DNA of 64,000 nucleotides from Tritonibacter mobilis (GTDB taxonomy: Bacteria; Pseudomonadota; Alphaproteobacteria; Rhodobacterales; Rhodobacteraceae). Shown here piece after piece: positions 8,737-17,496 of the stretch. Under the pieces are notes generated by a model. It saw only the letters and a list, made by a program, of their open reading frames with translations. It had not been told where the DNA came from and did no database searches. The position numbers and the translations under genes are program-made. The stretch covers positions 1 to 64,000 of the forward strand of contig NZ_LNWY01000009.1 of NCBI RefSeq assembly GCF_001681715.1, given 5' to 3'. The stretch's first letter is position 1; every line of letters starts with the position of its first letter.

Positions 8737-10121
8737 CCAACGACGATCTTGGTCATCATGCCCGAAGCCGCATGCGACAGCATGTGGCAATGTAGCAGCC
8801 ATTGGCCCGGGTTGTCCGCCACAAAGGCAATCTCGCGCGTCTGACCCCGTTCAAGAAGGGTCGTGTCACGCAGTGGCCCAAGGGTGCCGTTTTCGGCGAC
8901 CTCGTGGAAGTGAATGCCATGCAGGTGCATCGCGTGCGGAAACGCCGTGTCGTTCACCATCTTCAATCGTACATTCTGGCCGCGGTCCAGCCGCGCAAGG
9001 GGATCACCGTTGATGCCATCCACTCTGCCGTTGAACGACCAGAAATACCCGGCCTCGACGATCTCGCCAATCGGCTTGAGCTCACCTCCTAGGGAGGCGG
9101 ACCTCATGCGACCCATGGCACCGCCTTCCATGCTGAGGCTGAGCGTCGTGGCTTCTTTCAGGTCGACCATCCTGTGGTCGTTCGGCGGCAAGGCCAAGGG
9201 CGCGTCGCGACGGTTTGTCGTGCCCCCCTCAACAACCTCGAATGCAACCTGGCTGAAGGCTTCTTCCCGGCCGAACTGAAGAATATGAGCCGCTTCACCA
9301 ACATCCGCGACCACATCGACGATCAGGTCAATCCGTTGTGCCGGAGCGAGGATCATCGCCTCTGTCACCTTCACGGGTGCCGTCAAGGGCATGCCGTCCA
9401 GCGCGACCACCCAACCGTCCAGGCCTTCCAGGCCCAGCTGGAAATTGCGCGCATTGGCAGCATTGATCAGCCGCAAACGCAGTCTTTCGTTCTTTCGGGC
9501 ACGCAGGCCCAGATTGAAGGTTCCATTGGTCGTCAGCAGGTTGCCGATGCGCCCTGCGTGGCTAAGATCATGAGACGCGCCGAAGTCGTCCTTGATTTGC
9601 GCGGTTTCGGGATCAATAAGCCAGTCATCCAGGATCAGGACTTCCTCGCGATCAATGTCGAGAGGCTCGGCCTCTTCCACGATCAGTGCACCGTAAAGCC
9701 CTCTGCCCACCTGCTCGAACGACCTATTATGGGCATGGTACCAATAGGTCCCGGCGTCCGGGACGGTAAAATCATAGTCGAATGTTTCCTCCGGCTGGAC
9801 CGCGTCCTGGGTCAGGCCGGAAACGCCATCCATTGCATTGTTGATGCGGATGCCGTGCCAATGCGTCGACGTTCCCTGAGAAAACCGGTTGACCAACCTG
9901 CGCTGGACACGCCCCCCCTGCGCCACGCGAATCTCCGGACCGGGTGAGCCGCCGTCAAAGCACCAAAGCGATGTCTTGCCATAGTCGCCGGGCAGCAGCT
10001 GCACGTCGCTTTGCTGGGCTGTCAGGGTCGCGAATGGCGTGCCCGCAAATCCAGTGCGGGCCGACAGACCACTGAACGCAGCAGATGTTGCCAGAAACTG
10101 GCGGCGATTGAGCGTGATCAT
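8733..10121 (-). CDS. multicopper oxidase with twin-arginine signal (CueO/CumA-like)
   Basis: The 462-residue protein begins with a Tat signal ([11 protein letters not shown]) and has three cupredoxin domains. All four copper-binding motifs are present: HWHG near residue 92, WYHAHNR near 130, [10 protein letters not shown] near 400 and [12 protein letters not shown] near 445 with the type 1 Cys. It would oxidise Cu(I) to Cu(II), or another substrate, in the periplasm. It is flanked by cytochrome c genes on both sides, so electron exchange with the respiratory chain is possible (inference). Start is the ATG at 10121, 16 bp after the diheme cytochrome gene. Confidence 0.92.
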   Translation of the reverse strand: MITLNRRQFLATSAAFSGLSARTGFAGTPFATLTAQQSDVQLLPGDYGKTSLWCFDGGSPGPEIRVAQGGRVQRRLVNRFSQGTSTHWHGIRINNAMDGVSGLTQDAVQPEETFDYDFTVPDAGTYWYHAHNRSFEQVGRGLYGALIVEEAEPLDIDREEVLILDDWLIDPETAQIKDDFGASHDLSHAGRIGNLLTTNGTFNLGLRARKNERLRLRLINAANARNFQLGLEGLDGWVVALDGMPLTAPVKVTEAMILAPAQRIDLIVDVVADVGEAAHILQFGREEAFSQVAFEVVEGGTTNRRDAPLALPPNDHRMVDLKEATTLSLSMEGGAMGRMRSASLGGELKPIGEIVEAGYFWSFNGRVDGINGDPLARLDRGQNVRLKMVNDTAFPHAMHLHGIHFHEVAENGTLGPLRDTTLLERGQTREIAFVADNPGQWLLHCHMLSHAASGMMTKIVVG

Positions 10122-10137
10122 TCGTGGGTTCCCAAGA

Positions 10138-11028
10138 TTATGATTTGTTGTCCAGCAGGTAGGTGGCCATCGCGTTCAAGTCCGCATCGCTCAGAAAGCC
10201 TGTGCCATAGCGCACGACTTCGGCCATTGAACCACCAAAGACGTCGCCGGAAGGAGTTATTCCAGATCGCAAAGCATAAGCCATATCGTCCACCGTCCAG
10301 CCTTCTGACAAAAGGTCGCGTGACCGGATCGAAGGCGCTTTGCCGCCTCCGGGCAAGGCGTCGTTGCCGGAAAACCGTTCCGCCACGATGCGCGCACCTG
10401 CAAAGTTTCGCGACGTGTGGCAGGCAGAGCAATGCGCGGCCCCGTTGACCAACAGCTTGCCCCTGTTCCATGCATCGCTTTTGTCCGCCACTGGTTTTGT
10501 ATCAGGCTTCGTTAGAAAAGCCGCCCGCCAAAGTTTCATTCCCCACCGCTGATCGAACGGGAATGGCACCTCGTGCGCCGGGGCCGACACGCTCACGGCT
10601 GGCACGGTCTGGAACGCGGCCCACAGATCGGCAATGTCTTGATCCGTGAAGTTCGCGTAAAACGGATAGGTGAAGGTCGGATAATAAGGATCACCATCCG
10701 GGGAAACACCCTGCCGGACGGCCCTTGCAAAGTCTTCTACGGTCCAGCCCCCCATTCCGTGTTCGACATCGGTGGTCAGATTTGGCGGATAGAACGTACC
10801 GAAATCGGTCCGGAGCGGCGCTCCTCCTGCCAATGGCGCCCCGCCAGCTTCAAAGTTGGTGTGGCACGCAATGCATCCACTGGCGCGCGCCAGATACGAC
10901 CCCCGCTGGGCATCGCCTTGCAGGGTCAGGTCCGAGACTGGCCCACCGATCGGCCAGGCTATCGTTGCCGCGACAACGCCGATGCCGCCGACGACCCCCG
11001 CACCGATGATCCAACGCCACCACCGCAT
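10138..11028 (-). CDS. membrane-anchored dihaem cytochrome c
   Basis: An N-terminal anchor (MRWWRWIIGAGVVGGIGVV) precedes two cytochrome c domains with CIACHT near residue 51 and CSACHT near residue 202, about 296 residues in all. It resembles the cytochrome subunits that take electrons from periplasmic dehydrogenases. I chose the ATG at 11028, 4 bp after the stop of the cytochrome c-prime gene; a longer reading frame upstream has no family match. Its position just before the multicopper oxidase suggests it docks to that enzyme or feeds an oxidase. Confidence 0.88.
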   Translation of the reverse strand: MRWWRWIIGAGVVGGIGVVAATIAWPIGGPVSDLTLQGDAQRGSYLARASGCIACHTNFEAGGAPLAGGAPLRTDFGTFYPPNLTTDVEHGMGGWTVEDFARAVRQGVSPDGDPYYPTFTYPFYANFTDQDIADLWAAFQTVPAVSVSAPAHEVPFPFDQRWGMKLWRAAFLTKPDTKPVADKSDAWNRGKLLVNGAAHCSACHTSRNFAGARIVAERFSGNDALPGGGKAPSIRSRDLLSEGWTVDDMAYALRSGITPSGDVFGGSMAEVVRYGTGFLSDADLNAMATYLLDNKS

Positions 11029-11032
11029 CTGA

Positions 11033-11641
11033 TCACTTGTCCTCTTTGCGGAACTTCTGGTGGCAGGCCGAACAGGTCTGGGCGACCATCGCGAACGCAC
11101 GGTCGGTCGGCATGTCCGCAAACATCTCGGTCGTCATGGGAAGGTCCGATCCCATCATGCCCCCTCCCATTGCAGGCGCGGACCCGCCACCCATCATCCC
11201 GTCAGTGGCGCCGCCCATCATTGATTCGCTACCGTTGCCCTGTGCTGCGGCCAACCCATTGCCTGCGCTCAACTTCAATCCTTCGGCGGCTGTTCTCAAC
11301 TCTTGCGCAAGGGCCGCGAACTCTTCGCTGTTTTCCCAGACCGACGGCAACGCCTTGGACACTCCGCCACCCGAGCCTTCAGGAAACAGTCGCGTCATTT
11401 GCTCACCGGCATGGCCGATCATCGCGCCAGCTTCCCTGCGGACGACATCGGCGTCATAAGGTACCTGACCCCGCATCATGGGTGATAGCGTCTTGAGTGT
11501 TTTGGCCATCGCGGACATGCCCTGCATCCGCTCCAGCACCACGCCGGTTGCTCCGGAATGCGCCAAGGCAGCAACGCCGGTCGTCCCGATCGCAATGGCA
11601 GTAATCCATATCTTCATGTTCATGTTGGTCATTCCTGTCAA
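11033..11641 (-). CDS. cytochrome c-prime family protein, Met/Gly-rich insert
   Basis: A signal peptide (ending near ALA-HSGATG) is followed by a four-helix cytochrome c-prime-type protein whose haem site CSACHQKFRKEDK lies at the extreme C terminus, as expected for the class. A Met/Gly-rich insert (residues 140-168, repeated MMGG units) is unusual and looks like a copper-binding addition. It overlaps the upstream cytochrome gene by four bases and is 4 bp from the next, in a tight operon. The start could be the first ATG (11641) or ATG codons three to eight residues in. Confidence 0.85.
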   Translation of the reverse strand: MTGMTNMNMKIWITAIAIGTTGVAALAHSGATGVVLERMQGMSAMAKTLKTLSPMMRGQVPYDADVVRREAGAMIGHAGEQMTRLFPEGSGGGVSKALPSVWENSEEFAALAQELRTAAEGLKLSAGNGLAAAQGNGSESMMGGATDGMMGGGSAPAMGGGMMGSDLPMTTEMFADMPTDRAFAMVAQTCSACHQKFRKEDK

Positions 11642-12096
11642 TTGATCCCGTTGGCGCGCTGAAGTTCCCGCACATATGCAACAACCATCTTCACATCGCC
11701 GGGTGTGACGCCTTCAACTGGCGGCATATTGCCAAACTTCCAATGGTGCGCTCTGACACCTTGTTTCGCGGCAAGCAAAAAAGCGGCGTCACCGTGATGG
11801 CTCGGTTCATAGATCTTGTGGACAAGCGGCGGTGCCACGCCATTCTGTCCGGCAGCATTCGCACCGTGACAAGCGGCGCAAGCGCCATCGAAAACACGCT
11901 TTCCCAATTGGGCATTTGCTGAGAATTCAGCAGGCACAACCACGTCTGCAATCGGCGCGCCCTCTTCCGTCTGCGAAAGATCAGGCGTTGTCATTGTGTG
12001 GCCGGGCATCGAAGACGATGGCTGCAATTGCTGCCAGATCACAACCGCGCCACCGACGACAAAAAACGCCGCAATCAGGATGCCGGACTTCGACAT
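11638..12096 (-). CDS. membrane-anchored monohaem cytochrome c
   Basis: A 152-residue protein with an N-terminal helix (ILIAAFFVVGGAVVIW), a Met-containing linker and one CAACHG haem site near residue 73. A Met ligand candidate lies in FGNMPPVEGVTPGDVKMVVAYVRELQ. The ATG at 12096 shares one base with the stop of the L,D-transpeptidase gene, so translation is coupled. It is probably one of several interchangeable electron carriers of this operon. Confidence 0.87.
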   Translation of the reverse strand: MSKSGILIAAFFVVGGAVVIWQQLQPSSSMPGHTMTTPDLSQTEEGAPIADVVVPAEFSANAQLGKRVFDGACAACHGANAAGQNGVAPPLVHKIYEPSHHGDAAFLLAAKQGVRAHHWKFGNMPPVEGVTPGDVKMVVAYVRELQRANGIN

Positions 12097-12668
12097 CAGA
12101 TTAATCGTACCTGCGTGCCGACCGGTGTCCTTTCGAACACCTCGATGATTTGCTCGTTGTAGAGACCGATACACCCGCTTGAAGAGCGTCTTCCGATCTT
12201 GCGCGTATCATGGGTGCCGTGAATCCTGTAGTACGTCCAACTCAGGGGCAGGGCACGGACGCCCAACGGGTTATCCGGCCCGGGCGGCATATAGGCTGGC
12301 AAAGACGGGTCACGTTCGCGCATGGAGGGTGTAGGGGTCCAGTCAGGTTCGGGGTCCTTGAACGTGACTGTCGTGTAGCCGCGCTTTGTCAGCTCGTCAG
12401 ACAAGGGAACCGATGTCGGATAAATGCGCATTTCGCCATCGGCCGTCCAGTGTTGCATCACGCGGGTAACGGTGTCTGCGATGATGATACCCTTGTCCAA
12501 AGCGTCAAAGTGGTCTTGCCAAGCGTGTGTACGAAACGATGAGATATTCCTTCGGACACTGGTTTGATCCACCTGGGCACGCAGGATGGACGGGGCCGCG
12601 AAAGCTGCCGGTGCGGCACCTGCCGTGAATGCTCGACGCGTTACACGTGTTTGCTTGCGGGTCATCAT
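12096..12668 (-). CDS. L,D-transpeptidase (YkuD domain), Tat-type signal
   Basis: A 190-residue YkuD-family enzyme that would form 3-3 peptidoglycan cross-links or anchor proteins to the wall. The N terminus resembles a twin-arginine signal (TRRAFTAGAAPAAFAAPS). The catalytic motif HGTHDTRKIGRRSSSGCIGLYN supplies the His and Cys near residues 150-166. Copper is known to inhibit enzymes of this class, so a second or tolerant copy in a copper operon is plausible. It shares its stop with the start of the downstream cytochrome gene. Confidence 0.9.
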   Translation of the reverse strand: MMTRKQTRVTRRAFTAGAAPAAFAAPSILRAQVDQTSVRRNISSFRTHAWQDHFDALDKGIIIADTVTRVMQHWTADGEMRIYPTSVPLSDELTKRGYTTVTFKDPEPDWTPTPSMRERDPSLPAYMPPGPDNPLGVRALPLSWTYYRIHGTHDTRKIGRRSSSGCIGLYNEQIIEVFERTPVGTQVRLI

Positions 12669-12748
12669 ATGGCCTCATGTTGTTGTCTGCCTATCCACTA
12701 GACTACCCGCCTGGTCGCATTTCATGAACAGTCCGGGGCCTGATATTA

Positions 12749-12762
12749 TGTAACGATATGTA
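12749..12762 (+). promoter_or_regulatory. possible response-regulator box between L,D-transpeptidase genes
   Basis: TGTA at 12749-12752 and again at 12759-12762 gives the 10-bp-spaced repeat seen before other genes of the island. Its orientation is opposite to the adjacent genes and no -35 follows at the usual offset, so support is weak. Confidence 0.3.
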
Positions 12763-12796
12763 TCCCGGCCAACGGACACGTCTTCGCGCTGCTGCC

Positions 12797-13390
12797 TCAA
12801 ACCTCGATGGGTTTCAGGACAACACGCGTGTCGAGCGGGACCTTCTCATAGAGTTCGATGATCTGATTATTGGTAAGCCTTGCACAGCCGTTTGAGACAC
12901 GTCGACCAATCGTCTTCGGATCCGTTGTGCCGTGAATTCTCAGGTAGGTGTCCCCACGCCCTGGCTGGTAAAGATACAAGGCGCGGGCACCGAGTGGATT
13001 GTTCAGCCCACCGGGCACACCGCCCGCAAAACGAAGATATCGGTCAGGATCTCTGGCTATCATGGCGGGTGTGGGCGTCCACCGCGGCCACTTTTGCTTG
13101 CGCGCGACATAGAACTCGCCGGATTCATAGAGCCCCTCCCGGCCAATTCCGACGGTATACCTGATTGCCCGATTGTTCGGCAAAGTCCAAAATAAAGCGA
13201 ACTGGTTCGGATCGACATGTATTTCTCCCGGTTTGTCTGCCTCGGTGAACGGAACCTGGCGCGGCAACTGCTCCGGGGGCACCACAGATGGCCCGACGCG
13301 CCGGTCGTGCTCTGCGTCACTATGCGCGAATGCTGTTTTTCCACTCACCGAAAGAGCTGCAACAGAAGTCAGGAAATATCTTCGTTTCAT
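12797..13390 (-). CDS. L,D-transpeptidase (YkuD domain)
   Basis: A 197-residue exported enzyme with a signal peptide (MKRRYFLTSVAALSVSGKTAFA) and the catalytic HGTTDPKTIGRRVSNGCARL motif near residues 150-168. It is a paralogue of the enzyme encoded at 12096-12668; about half of the C-terminal motif positions are shared. It begins 17 bp after the histidine kinase gene, so it is probably co-transcribed with the two-component system. The 128-bp gap to the next gene could hold an internal promoter. Confidence 0.9.
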   Translation of the reverse strand: MKRRYFLTSVAALSVSGKTAFAHSDAEHDRRVGPSVVPPEQLPRQVPFTEADKPGEIHVDPNQFALFWTLPNNRAIRYTVGIGREGLYESGEFYVARKQKWPRWTPTPAMIARDPDRYLRFAGGVPGGLNNPLGARALYLYQPGRGDTYLRIHGTTDPKTIGRRVSNGCARLTNNQIIELYEKVPLDTRVVLKPIEV

Positions 13391-13407
13391 ATACTTGCCT
13401 CACTAAA

Positions 13408-14856
13408 CTAGTCGGGTTTGAGGTGACGAACAACCCGCGCCATATGTGGCGAGCCTTCCTCTTTCGGGGCTGACTCGGCGCTTTGTTTGACGGGCAGCGT
13501 GATTTCAGCGCGCAGACCCCCATCAGTGCGGTTTTTCAGTTCGATAGAACCACCGTGCTCAAGGATGATGCTGCGCGCAATCGACAGCCCCAGGCCATGA
13601 CCGCCGGTATCCTGTGATCGCGACGTCTCGAGCCTGACATAGGGTCCGAAAACAGCCTCCAGCTGATTGTCGGGAATACCGGGCCCCTGATCGTCGATGG
13701 CGACCACTACCTCACTGCCCATGCGTTGCCACGAAACCCTGGCCTCACTCCCGTAGCGGATCGCGTTCTCAATCAGGTTTCTCAACGCGCGCCCCATCGC
13801 GCTTGGTTTCACGGATACGATGAGTGGACCTTGGCTGGTCACCTGAACCTTGTCCAAGCCCATACCAGTGATCAGATCGTGCAAATCAACCGATTGGACC
13901 TCTTCATGCTGTCCGACGCCCTTCGCGAAATCGAGGGTCGCATCGACCATCCGTTGCATCTCTTCACTTGACGCCACCAAGGACGTGCGCGTGTCTTCGT
14001 CGTCCACCATTTCGGCCCGCACCCTAAGCGCCGTCAAAGGCGAGCGCAGATCATGCGCAAGCGCTGCAAGCATCTGGGTCCGGTCACTGACAAATCGCGT
14101 CAGGCGATCCTGCATGATGTTGAATGATCGGGTCAGATCCCGAACTTCCTTCGGCCCTACGACCGGCAGATCGCCCTTGGCGGCGCCGCGACCCAGACGT
14201 TCGGACGCAGTCGCGAGATCGTTGAGTGGTCCGGTCAGTCGGGACAGGAGAAACCAGAAACTTGCAACCAGCAGAAGTCCCGCAGTCAGTGCAAAGGATA
14301 TGTTGGACGCCAGCGACCTTTGCAGAGGCGGCCGTTCGAACCGCGTCTCGATGTTGAGCCAATTCCCACCGGACAGCGCAATGGACAGCTCCATCTCGAT
14401 GGCCGCAAGGCTGCCCTGCATCATTTCGGCGTGCATTTGCGCCATTTCCGGTGACAGGTTCGGAAGGGGCAGCAGACCTCCCTCGATTTCATGAACCTCA
14501 ACCCGGATATCCCGGCTGTAGCTTTCCTGAAGCAGTGCCCGTATCCGCGCTTCGACCGCTCCACCGTCATCGTGTTGTCCGTGTGCAACCGACGGCTCGT
14601 CTGTAAGGTCGAACCGTACGAGCGGAGACGTTGCCGCGCGGACGATCTGGGCATGCAATTCCGGGGGTGCGCCTTCAATCAACTGTGCGACATTTGCGGC
14701 CCTTCCGGCGGCTTCGGCACCGATGGCGGCCTGAATGGCTAACGAGCGTTCATCAACGAAAAACCAAAGACTCAGAGCTTGCGCGAGGATCAAGACACCG
14801 AGGACCAGAAGGGCAATCTGTGCACGCAACGTCCGCGGAAGCAGCTTCATTCGCAA
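13408..14856 (-). CDS. sensor histidine kinase, probably copper-responsive
   Basis: The 482-residue kinase has an N-terminal membrane helix (IALLVLGVLILAQALSLWFF), a periplasmic sensor region (residues 35-185) with scattered Met and His, a second helix, and HAMP. The phospho-acceptor sits in LAHDLRSPLTALR near residue 268, the N-box in RNLIENAIRYG, and the G-boxes in DDQGPGIP and GGHGLGLSIA. Its start overlaps the response regulator stop: an ATGA overlap at 14850 or an ATG at 14856. The metal signal is inferred from context only. Confidence 0.88.
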   Translation of the reverse strand: MRMKLLPRTLRAQIALLVLGVLILAQALSLWFFVDERSLAIQAAIGAEAAGRAANVAQLIEGAPPELHAQIVRAATSPLVRFDLTDEPSVAHGQHDDGGAVEARIRALLQESYSRDIRVEVHEIEGGLLPLPNLSPEMAQMHAEMMQGSLAAIEMELSIALSGGNWLNIETRFERPPLQRSLASNISFALTAGLLLVASFWFLLSRLTGPLNDLATASERLGRGAAKGDLPVVGPKEVRDLTRSFNIMQDRLTRFVSDRTQMLAALAHDLRSPLTALRVRAEMVDDEDTRTSLVASSEEMQRMVDATLDFAKGVGQHEEVQSVDLHDLITGMGLDKVQVTSQGPLIVSVKPSAMGRALRNLIENAIRYGSEARVSWQRMGSEVVVAIDDQGPGIPDNQLEAVFGPYVRLETSRSQDTGGHGLGLSIARSIILEHGGSIELKNRTDGGLRAEITLPVKQSAESAPKEEGSPHMARVVRHLKPD

Positions 14857-15566
14857 ATCTCGACATCGCAGGAAAGACTATACCCCCCATGCCGGACAGT
14901 CGCGATGATCTTCGGGCGCAAAACGTCCTCTTCCATCTTCCGGCGCAACCGGCTCACCTGATTGTCGATGGTTCGGTCCAATGGACCGGCGACCCGGCCG
15001 GTGCTCAATTTGAGCAGCTCGTCGCGGCCAATGACCGTCCTTGGCCTTTGCAGGAACAGGGTCAGGAGTTTGAGTTCACCGGATGTAAGTTGCGTACGCG
15101 AACCGCCTTGGTCAATCAGTGTGCGGCCATCGAAATCCAGCTTTAGGTGTGCAAACTTCAACGTTTTCCCCGCAAAACCATTCGGTTTTGGGATCAGCTG
15201 CGTCCGACGCAATATCGCGTTGATCCGCGCCACCAGTTCCTTGGGATTAAACGGCTTGGCGAGATAATCGTCTGCCCCGCCATCCAGACCCGCGATGCGG
15301 TCTTCGTCGTCACCCAATGCGGTCAGCATCAGGATCGGAATATGCCCTTCCTTGCGCAATCGCCTGCACGCGGACAGCCCGTCTTCCCCCGGCATCATCA
15401 CATCGAGGACAATCAGATCGAAATGCGCTTCCGCCAGCCTTGCGTCCATCTCAACTGCATTTTCCGCCGCTGAAGCACGCATGCCGTTGCGTTCCAGATA
15501 ACTGGTGACGGATTTCCGAATCTCTGAATGGTCATCGACGACAAGGATGCGTGGCAGATCGCTCAT
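14847..15566 (-). CDS. OmpR-family response regulator
   Basis: A 239-residue regulator with a receiver domain (acidic pair in VVDDHSE, phospho-Asp in VLDVMMPGEDG, Lys in LAKPF) and a C-terminal winged helix of the OmpR/PhoB type ending QVSRLRRKMEED. The ATG at 15566 begins MSDLPRILVVDD; longer upstream extensions have no match. It is divergent from the DUF411 gene, and a 10-bp-spaced TGTA repeat lies between them at 15610-15627. I propose it binds this repeat and the related sites across the island. Confidence 0.9.
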   Translation of the reverse strand: MSDLPRILVVDDHSEIRKSVTSYLERNGMRASAAENAVEMDARLAEAHFDLIVLDVMMPGEDGLSACRRLRKEGHIPILMLTALGDDEDRIAGLDGGADDYLAKPFNPKELVARINAILRRTQLIPKPNGFAGKTLKFAHLKLDFDGRTLIDQGGSRTQLTSGELKLLTLFLQRPRTVIGRDELLKLSTGRVAGPLDRTIDNQVSRLRRKMEEDVLRPKIIATVRHGGYSLSCDVEICE

Positions 15567-15609
15567 GCCGCCAACATAGTCATTTTCACCAAGGGACGCC
15601 CATCCCGTG

Positions 15610-15627
15610 TTTGTAGCCAAATGTAAC
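15610..15627 (+). promoter_or_regulatory. response-regulator box in the divergent RR/DUF411 region
   Basis: TTTGTAGCCAAATGTAAC has TGTA at 15612-15615 and 15622-15625, exactly 10 bp apart. It lies midway between the response regulator and DUF411 starts and could serve autoregulation and activation of the plus-strand gene. Confidence 0.55.
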
Positions 15628-15698
15628 AGCGCGGGCAGTCGACTTCGGGATACCGAGCAACTATTTAAGGAAGAACGAAGAACATCGAGGAGTTTTAA

Positions 15699-16145
15699 GT
15701 GAACCGACGTGAATTTGGCCTTACGGCACTCAGCCTGGCCTTGGCCGGGCCTGCTTTGTCGCAAACCGCCGCACCCACGTTGCAGGTGACAAAGACACCG
15801 ACCTGCGGCTGCTGCGGCGCTTGGGTAAATGAGATGATCGCTGCCGGTTTCAAGGCATCGGTCGAGGACGTGGATTACGACACGCTTCAGGTTCTGAAGC
15901 AGAAACACGGCATCGCGCCGGAACTGGCAGGATGTCACACTACGTCCGTGGGCGGATATTTCGTCGAGGGTCACGTGCCTGCGGCTGACATCGGGCGGTT
16001 GCTGAGCGAAAAACCTGTCGCGCGCGGACTGACAGCACCGGGAATGCCCATGGGTTCGCCCGGCATGGGCCCCCAAGGTGATCCCTATGATGTGCTGCTT
16101 GTACTGATGGATGGGTCGACGCAAGTCTTCGCAACCCACGGCTGA
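15699..16145 (+). CDS. DUF411 family exported metal-binding protein
   Basis: The 148-residue protein has a Tat/Sec-like signal (NRREFGLTALSLALAGPALS) and a DUF411 domain with TPTCGCCGAWVNEM near residue 33 and a C-terminal Met/Gly-Pro loop (GMPMGSPGMG). DUF411 proteins are common in copper and silver clusters and are presumed periplasmic copper chaperones. GTG at 15699 is the start, supported by GAGGAG 7 bp upstream. It starts a plus-strand group that continues with an unknown membrane protein and a DUF2933 protein. Confidence 0.88.
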   Translation: MNRREFGLTALSLALAGPALSQTAAPTLQVTKTPTCGCCGAWVNEMIAAGFKASVEDVDYDTLQVLKQKHGIAPELAGCHTTSVGGYFVEGHVPAADIGRLLSEKPVARGLTAPGMPMGSPGMGPQGDPYDVLLVLMDGSTQVFATHG

Positions 16146-16785
16146 CGTGTTTGCCCGCGATACGTTCCGACAAAGTTTTTCGCCGACCTTACCATTCGGC
16201 AGATTTTGTTGGAACGTATCCGTTCTGAGCTTGGCAAGCATATTGCCGTTCCTGCTTGTCTACATCCTCGCAACGCCTGGTTTTGCGACGCTGCTGCTGA
16301 CGAATGGGACCGCGCTCTCGCGCTTCCTCCGGCAGGTCTTTACCAATGGGTTTGTGGTCGTTTTCCTCGTGAATTACTTGGGGTTCGTTTCCGCATCGGT
16401 CGCGCTGAAGCAGTACCAGCATCGGCCGATTGTTTACCTGGTTTTAGATGGCCTGCTGCGGAGTGTCGCATTCATTGGGGTTCACATTGCCGTCTATGTG
16501 ATGTCGGCCGATCTGTTCGGCTCGTTCAACGGCAGCCGTGCAACAGCTTTGAGCGTGGTCGGACCAACGCTCGAGCGGTCGTTCATGTTTGGGAACATCT
16601 CGGGCGTATATCTCTATGCCCTGGCGCCCGGCACCTTCATCGCGCTTCTGGTGGTTCTGACAGAACCTTCTGGCGAGGCATCGAAGCCTACCATGTTCAG
16701 GACAATGAGCATGGCCTTGCTGTTCAGCCTGACCCCGATCCCCCTCGTCACATTCCTGTCCTATGCGTTGGATCTGGCAACCTGA
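16111..16785 (+). CDS. unknown multi-span membrane protein
   Basis: This protein of up to 224 residues has about five hydrophobic helices (around residues 37-58, 72-100, 106-135, 158-180 and 200-220) and no Cys or His cluster. I do not recognise the family. The start is uncertain: the ATG at 16111 overlaps the DUF411 gene by 35 bp in another frame. It lies between two copper-type genes on the same strand, so a membrane role in the same response is the only hint. Confidence 0.65.
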   Translation: MGRRKSSQPTADVFARDTFRQSFSPTLPFGRFCWNVSVLSLASILPFLLVYILATPGFATLLLTNGTALSRFLRQVFTNGFVVVFLVNYLGFVSASVALKQYQHRPIVYLVLDGLLRSVAFIGVHIAVYVMSADLFGSFNGSRATALSVVGPTLERSFMFGNISGVYLYALAPGTFIALLVVLTEPSGEASKPTMFRTMSMALLFSLTPIPLVTFLSYALDLAT

Positions 16786-16829
16786 CGGGCCAACTTGGTC
16801 AACGACCCGCAGGCTGTCATCTGATCAAA

Positions 16830-16853
16830 TTGTATCCGAATGTACCCTTGACC
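16830..16853 (+). promoter_or_regulatory. response-regulator box plus -35 before DUF2933 gene
   Basis: TGTA at 16831-16834 and 16841-16844 form a 10-bp direct repeat followed by TTGACC at 16848-16853. Composition and the 7-bp offset from second TGTA to TTGACC match the site at 214-238, including a shared ATTGTATCCG core. The following bases TTGCCTCACTGGAA also keep a CueR-like half-site. Confidence 0.6.
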
Positions 16854-16904
16854 TTGCCTCACTGGAATGTCGCAGAAGAACACGAGCATATTCTGGAGAG
16901 CTAC

Positions 16905-17216
16905 ATGTCTGACAATCAAAGTCAAAAATCCACCGGTTCATCGAAACTGATGCAGTATGGTATGATGGCCTGTTGTGCCGTTATGTTGTTTCCAGTCGCC
17001 GCATTCTTTATTGCAGGCGGCACGATCGCGGGTCTGTGGGGCAACGTCGGCCTTTTTGCGCCGCTCGCACTTTGTCTTGGTGCGCATGTCGTCATGCACA
17101 GGATGATGGGAAAGTCGTGTCACGGGTCAAGAGTTGAACAGGCGAACGAGGCGACTGTGGATGCAGAATTTGAAGATGGCCAAGCTCCCGAACGAGAACT
17201 GGTACGCGCCCGCTAG
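16905..17216 (+). CDS. DUF2933 family small membrane protein
   Basis: A 103-residue protein with two hydrophobic helices (residues 16-36 and 42-62), a short cytoplasmic or periplasmic HVVMHRMMGKSCHG motif and an acidic tail. It matches the DUF2933 pattern seen in copper clusters. The ATG at 16905 has GGAGAG 7 bp upstream. The Met/His/Cys motif could bind Cu. It is preceded by a response-regulator box and followed by an overlapping lipoprotein-like gene. Confidence 0.75.
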   Translation: MSDNQSQKSTGSSKLMQYGMMACCAVMLFPVAAFFIAGGTIAGLWGNVGLFAPLALCLGAHVVMHRMMGKSCHGSRVEQANEATVDAEFEDGQAPERELVRAR

Positions 17217-17439
17217 AACGCGGCTGACAATCGGAATTCCGATTGCAGGTATTCTGGCCCTCGGCGGTTGTGCCCAGTCGGCCTCGGGCAAGCTTTGCCC
17301 ACTTGAGCCCCCTTCCGTGACACGGGATGCGGCACACGACGTCATGCTTCCCGTAGGATGTCGCTTGGTCGGTCAGTCTGAAGGTACTACCCACGAAATA
17401 GTCTGTGACGACGGCCGGACCGGATGGGCTTTCGATTAA
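17161..17439 (+). CDS. small putative lipoprotein of unknown function
   Basis: From the ATG at 17161 (or 17176) the product is about 90 residues: a short basic N terminus, a hydrophobic helix and a lipobox-like LALGGC near residue 37. Three further cysteines (LCPLE, VGCRL, IVCDD) lie in the mature part. It overlaps the end of the DUF2933 gene in another frame. The family is unrecognised; a small periplasmic Cys protein fits the island. Confidence 0.5.
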   Translation: MQNLKMAKLPNENWYAPARTRLTIGIPIAGILALGGCAQSASGKLCPLEPPSVTRDAAHDVMLPVGCRLVGQSEGTTHEIVCDDGRTGWAFD

Positions 17440-17496
17440 GCGCCAAACCTTGATCCTGCCTCACATTCACCTGCACAGCGACGGTCGCCCACGCCA

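Noticed and set aside
16111-17216. One long frame (16206-17216) as a single gene
   Set aside because: Its first part is out of frame with the membrane protein gene; only the segment from 16905 has a ribosome site and a family match.
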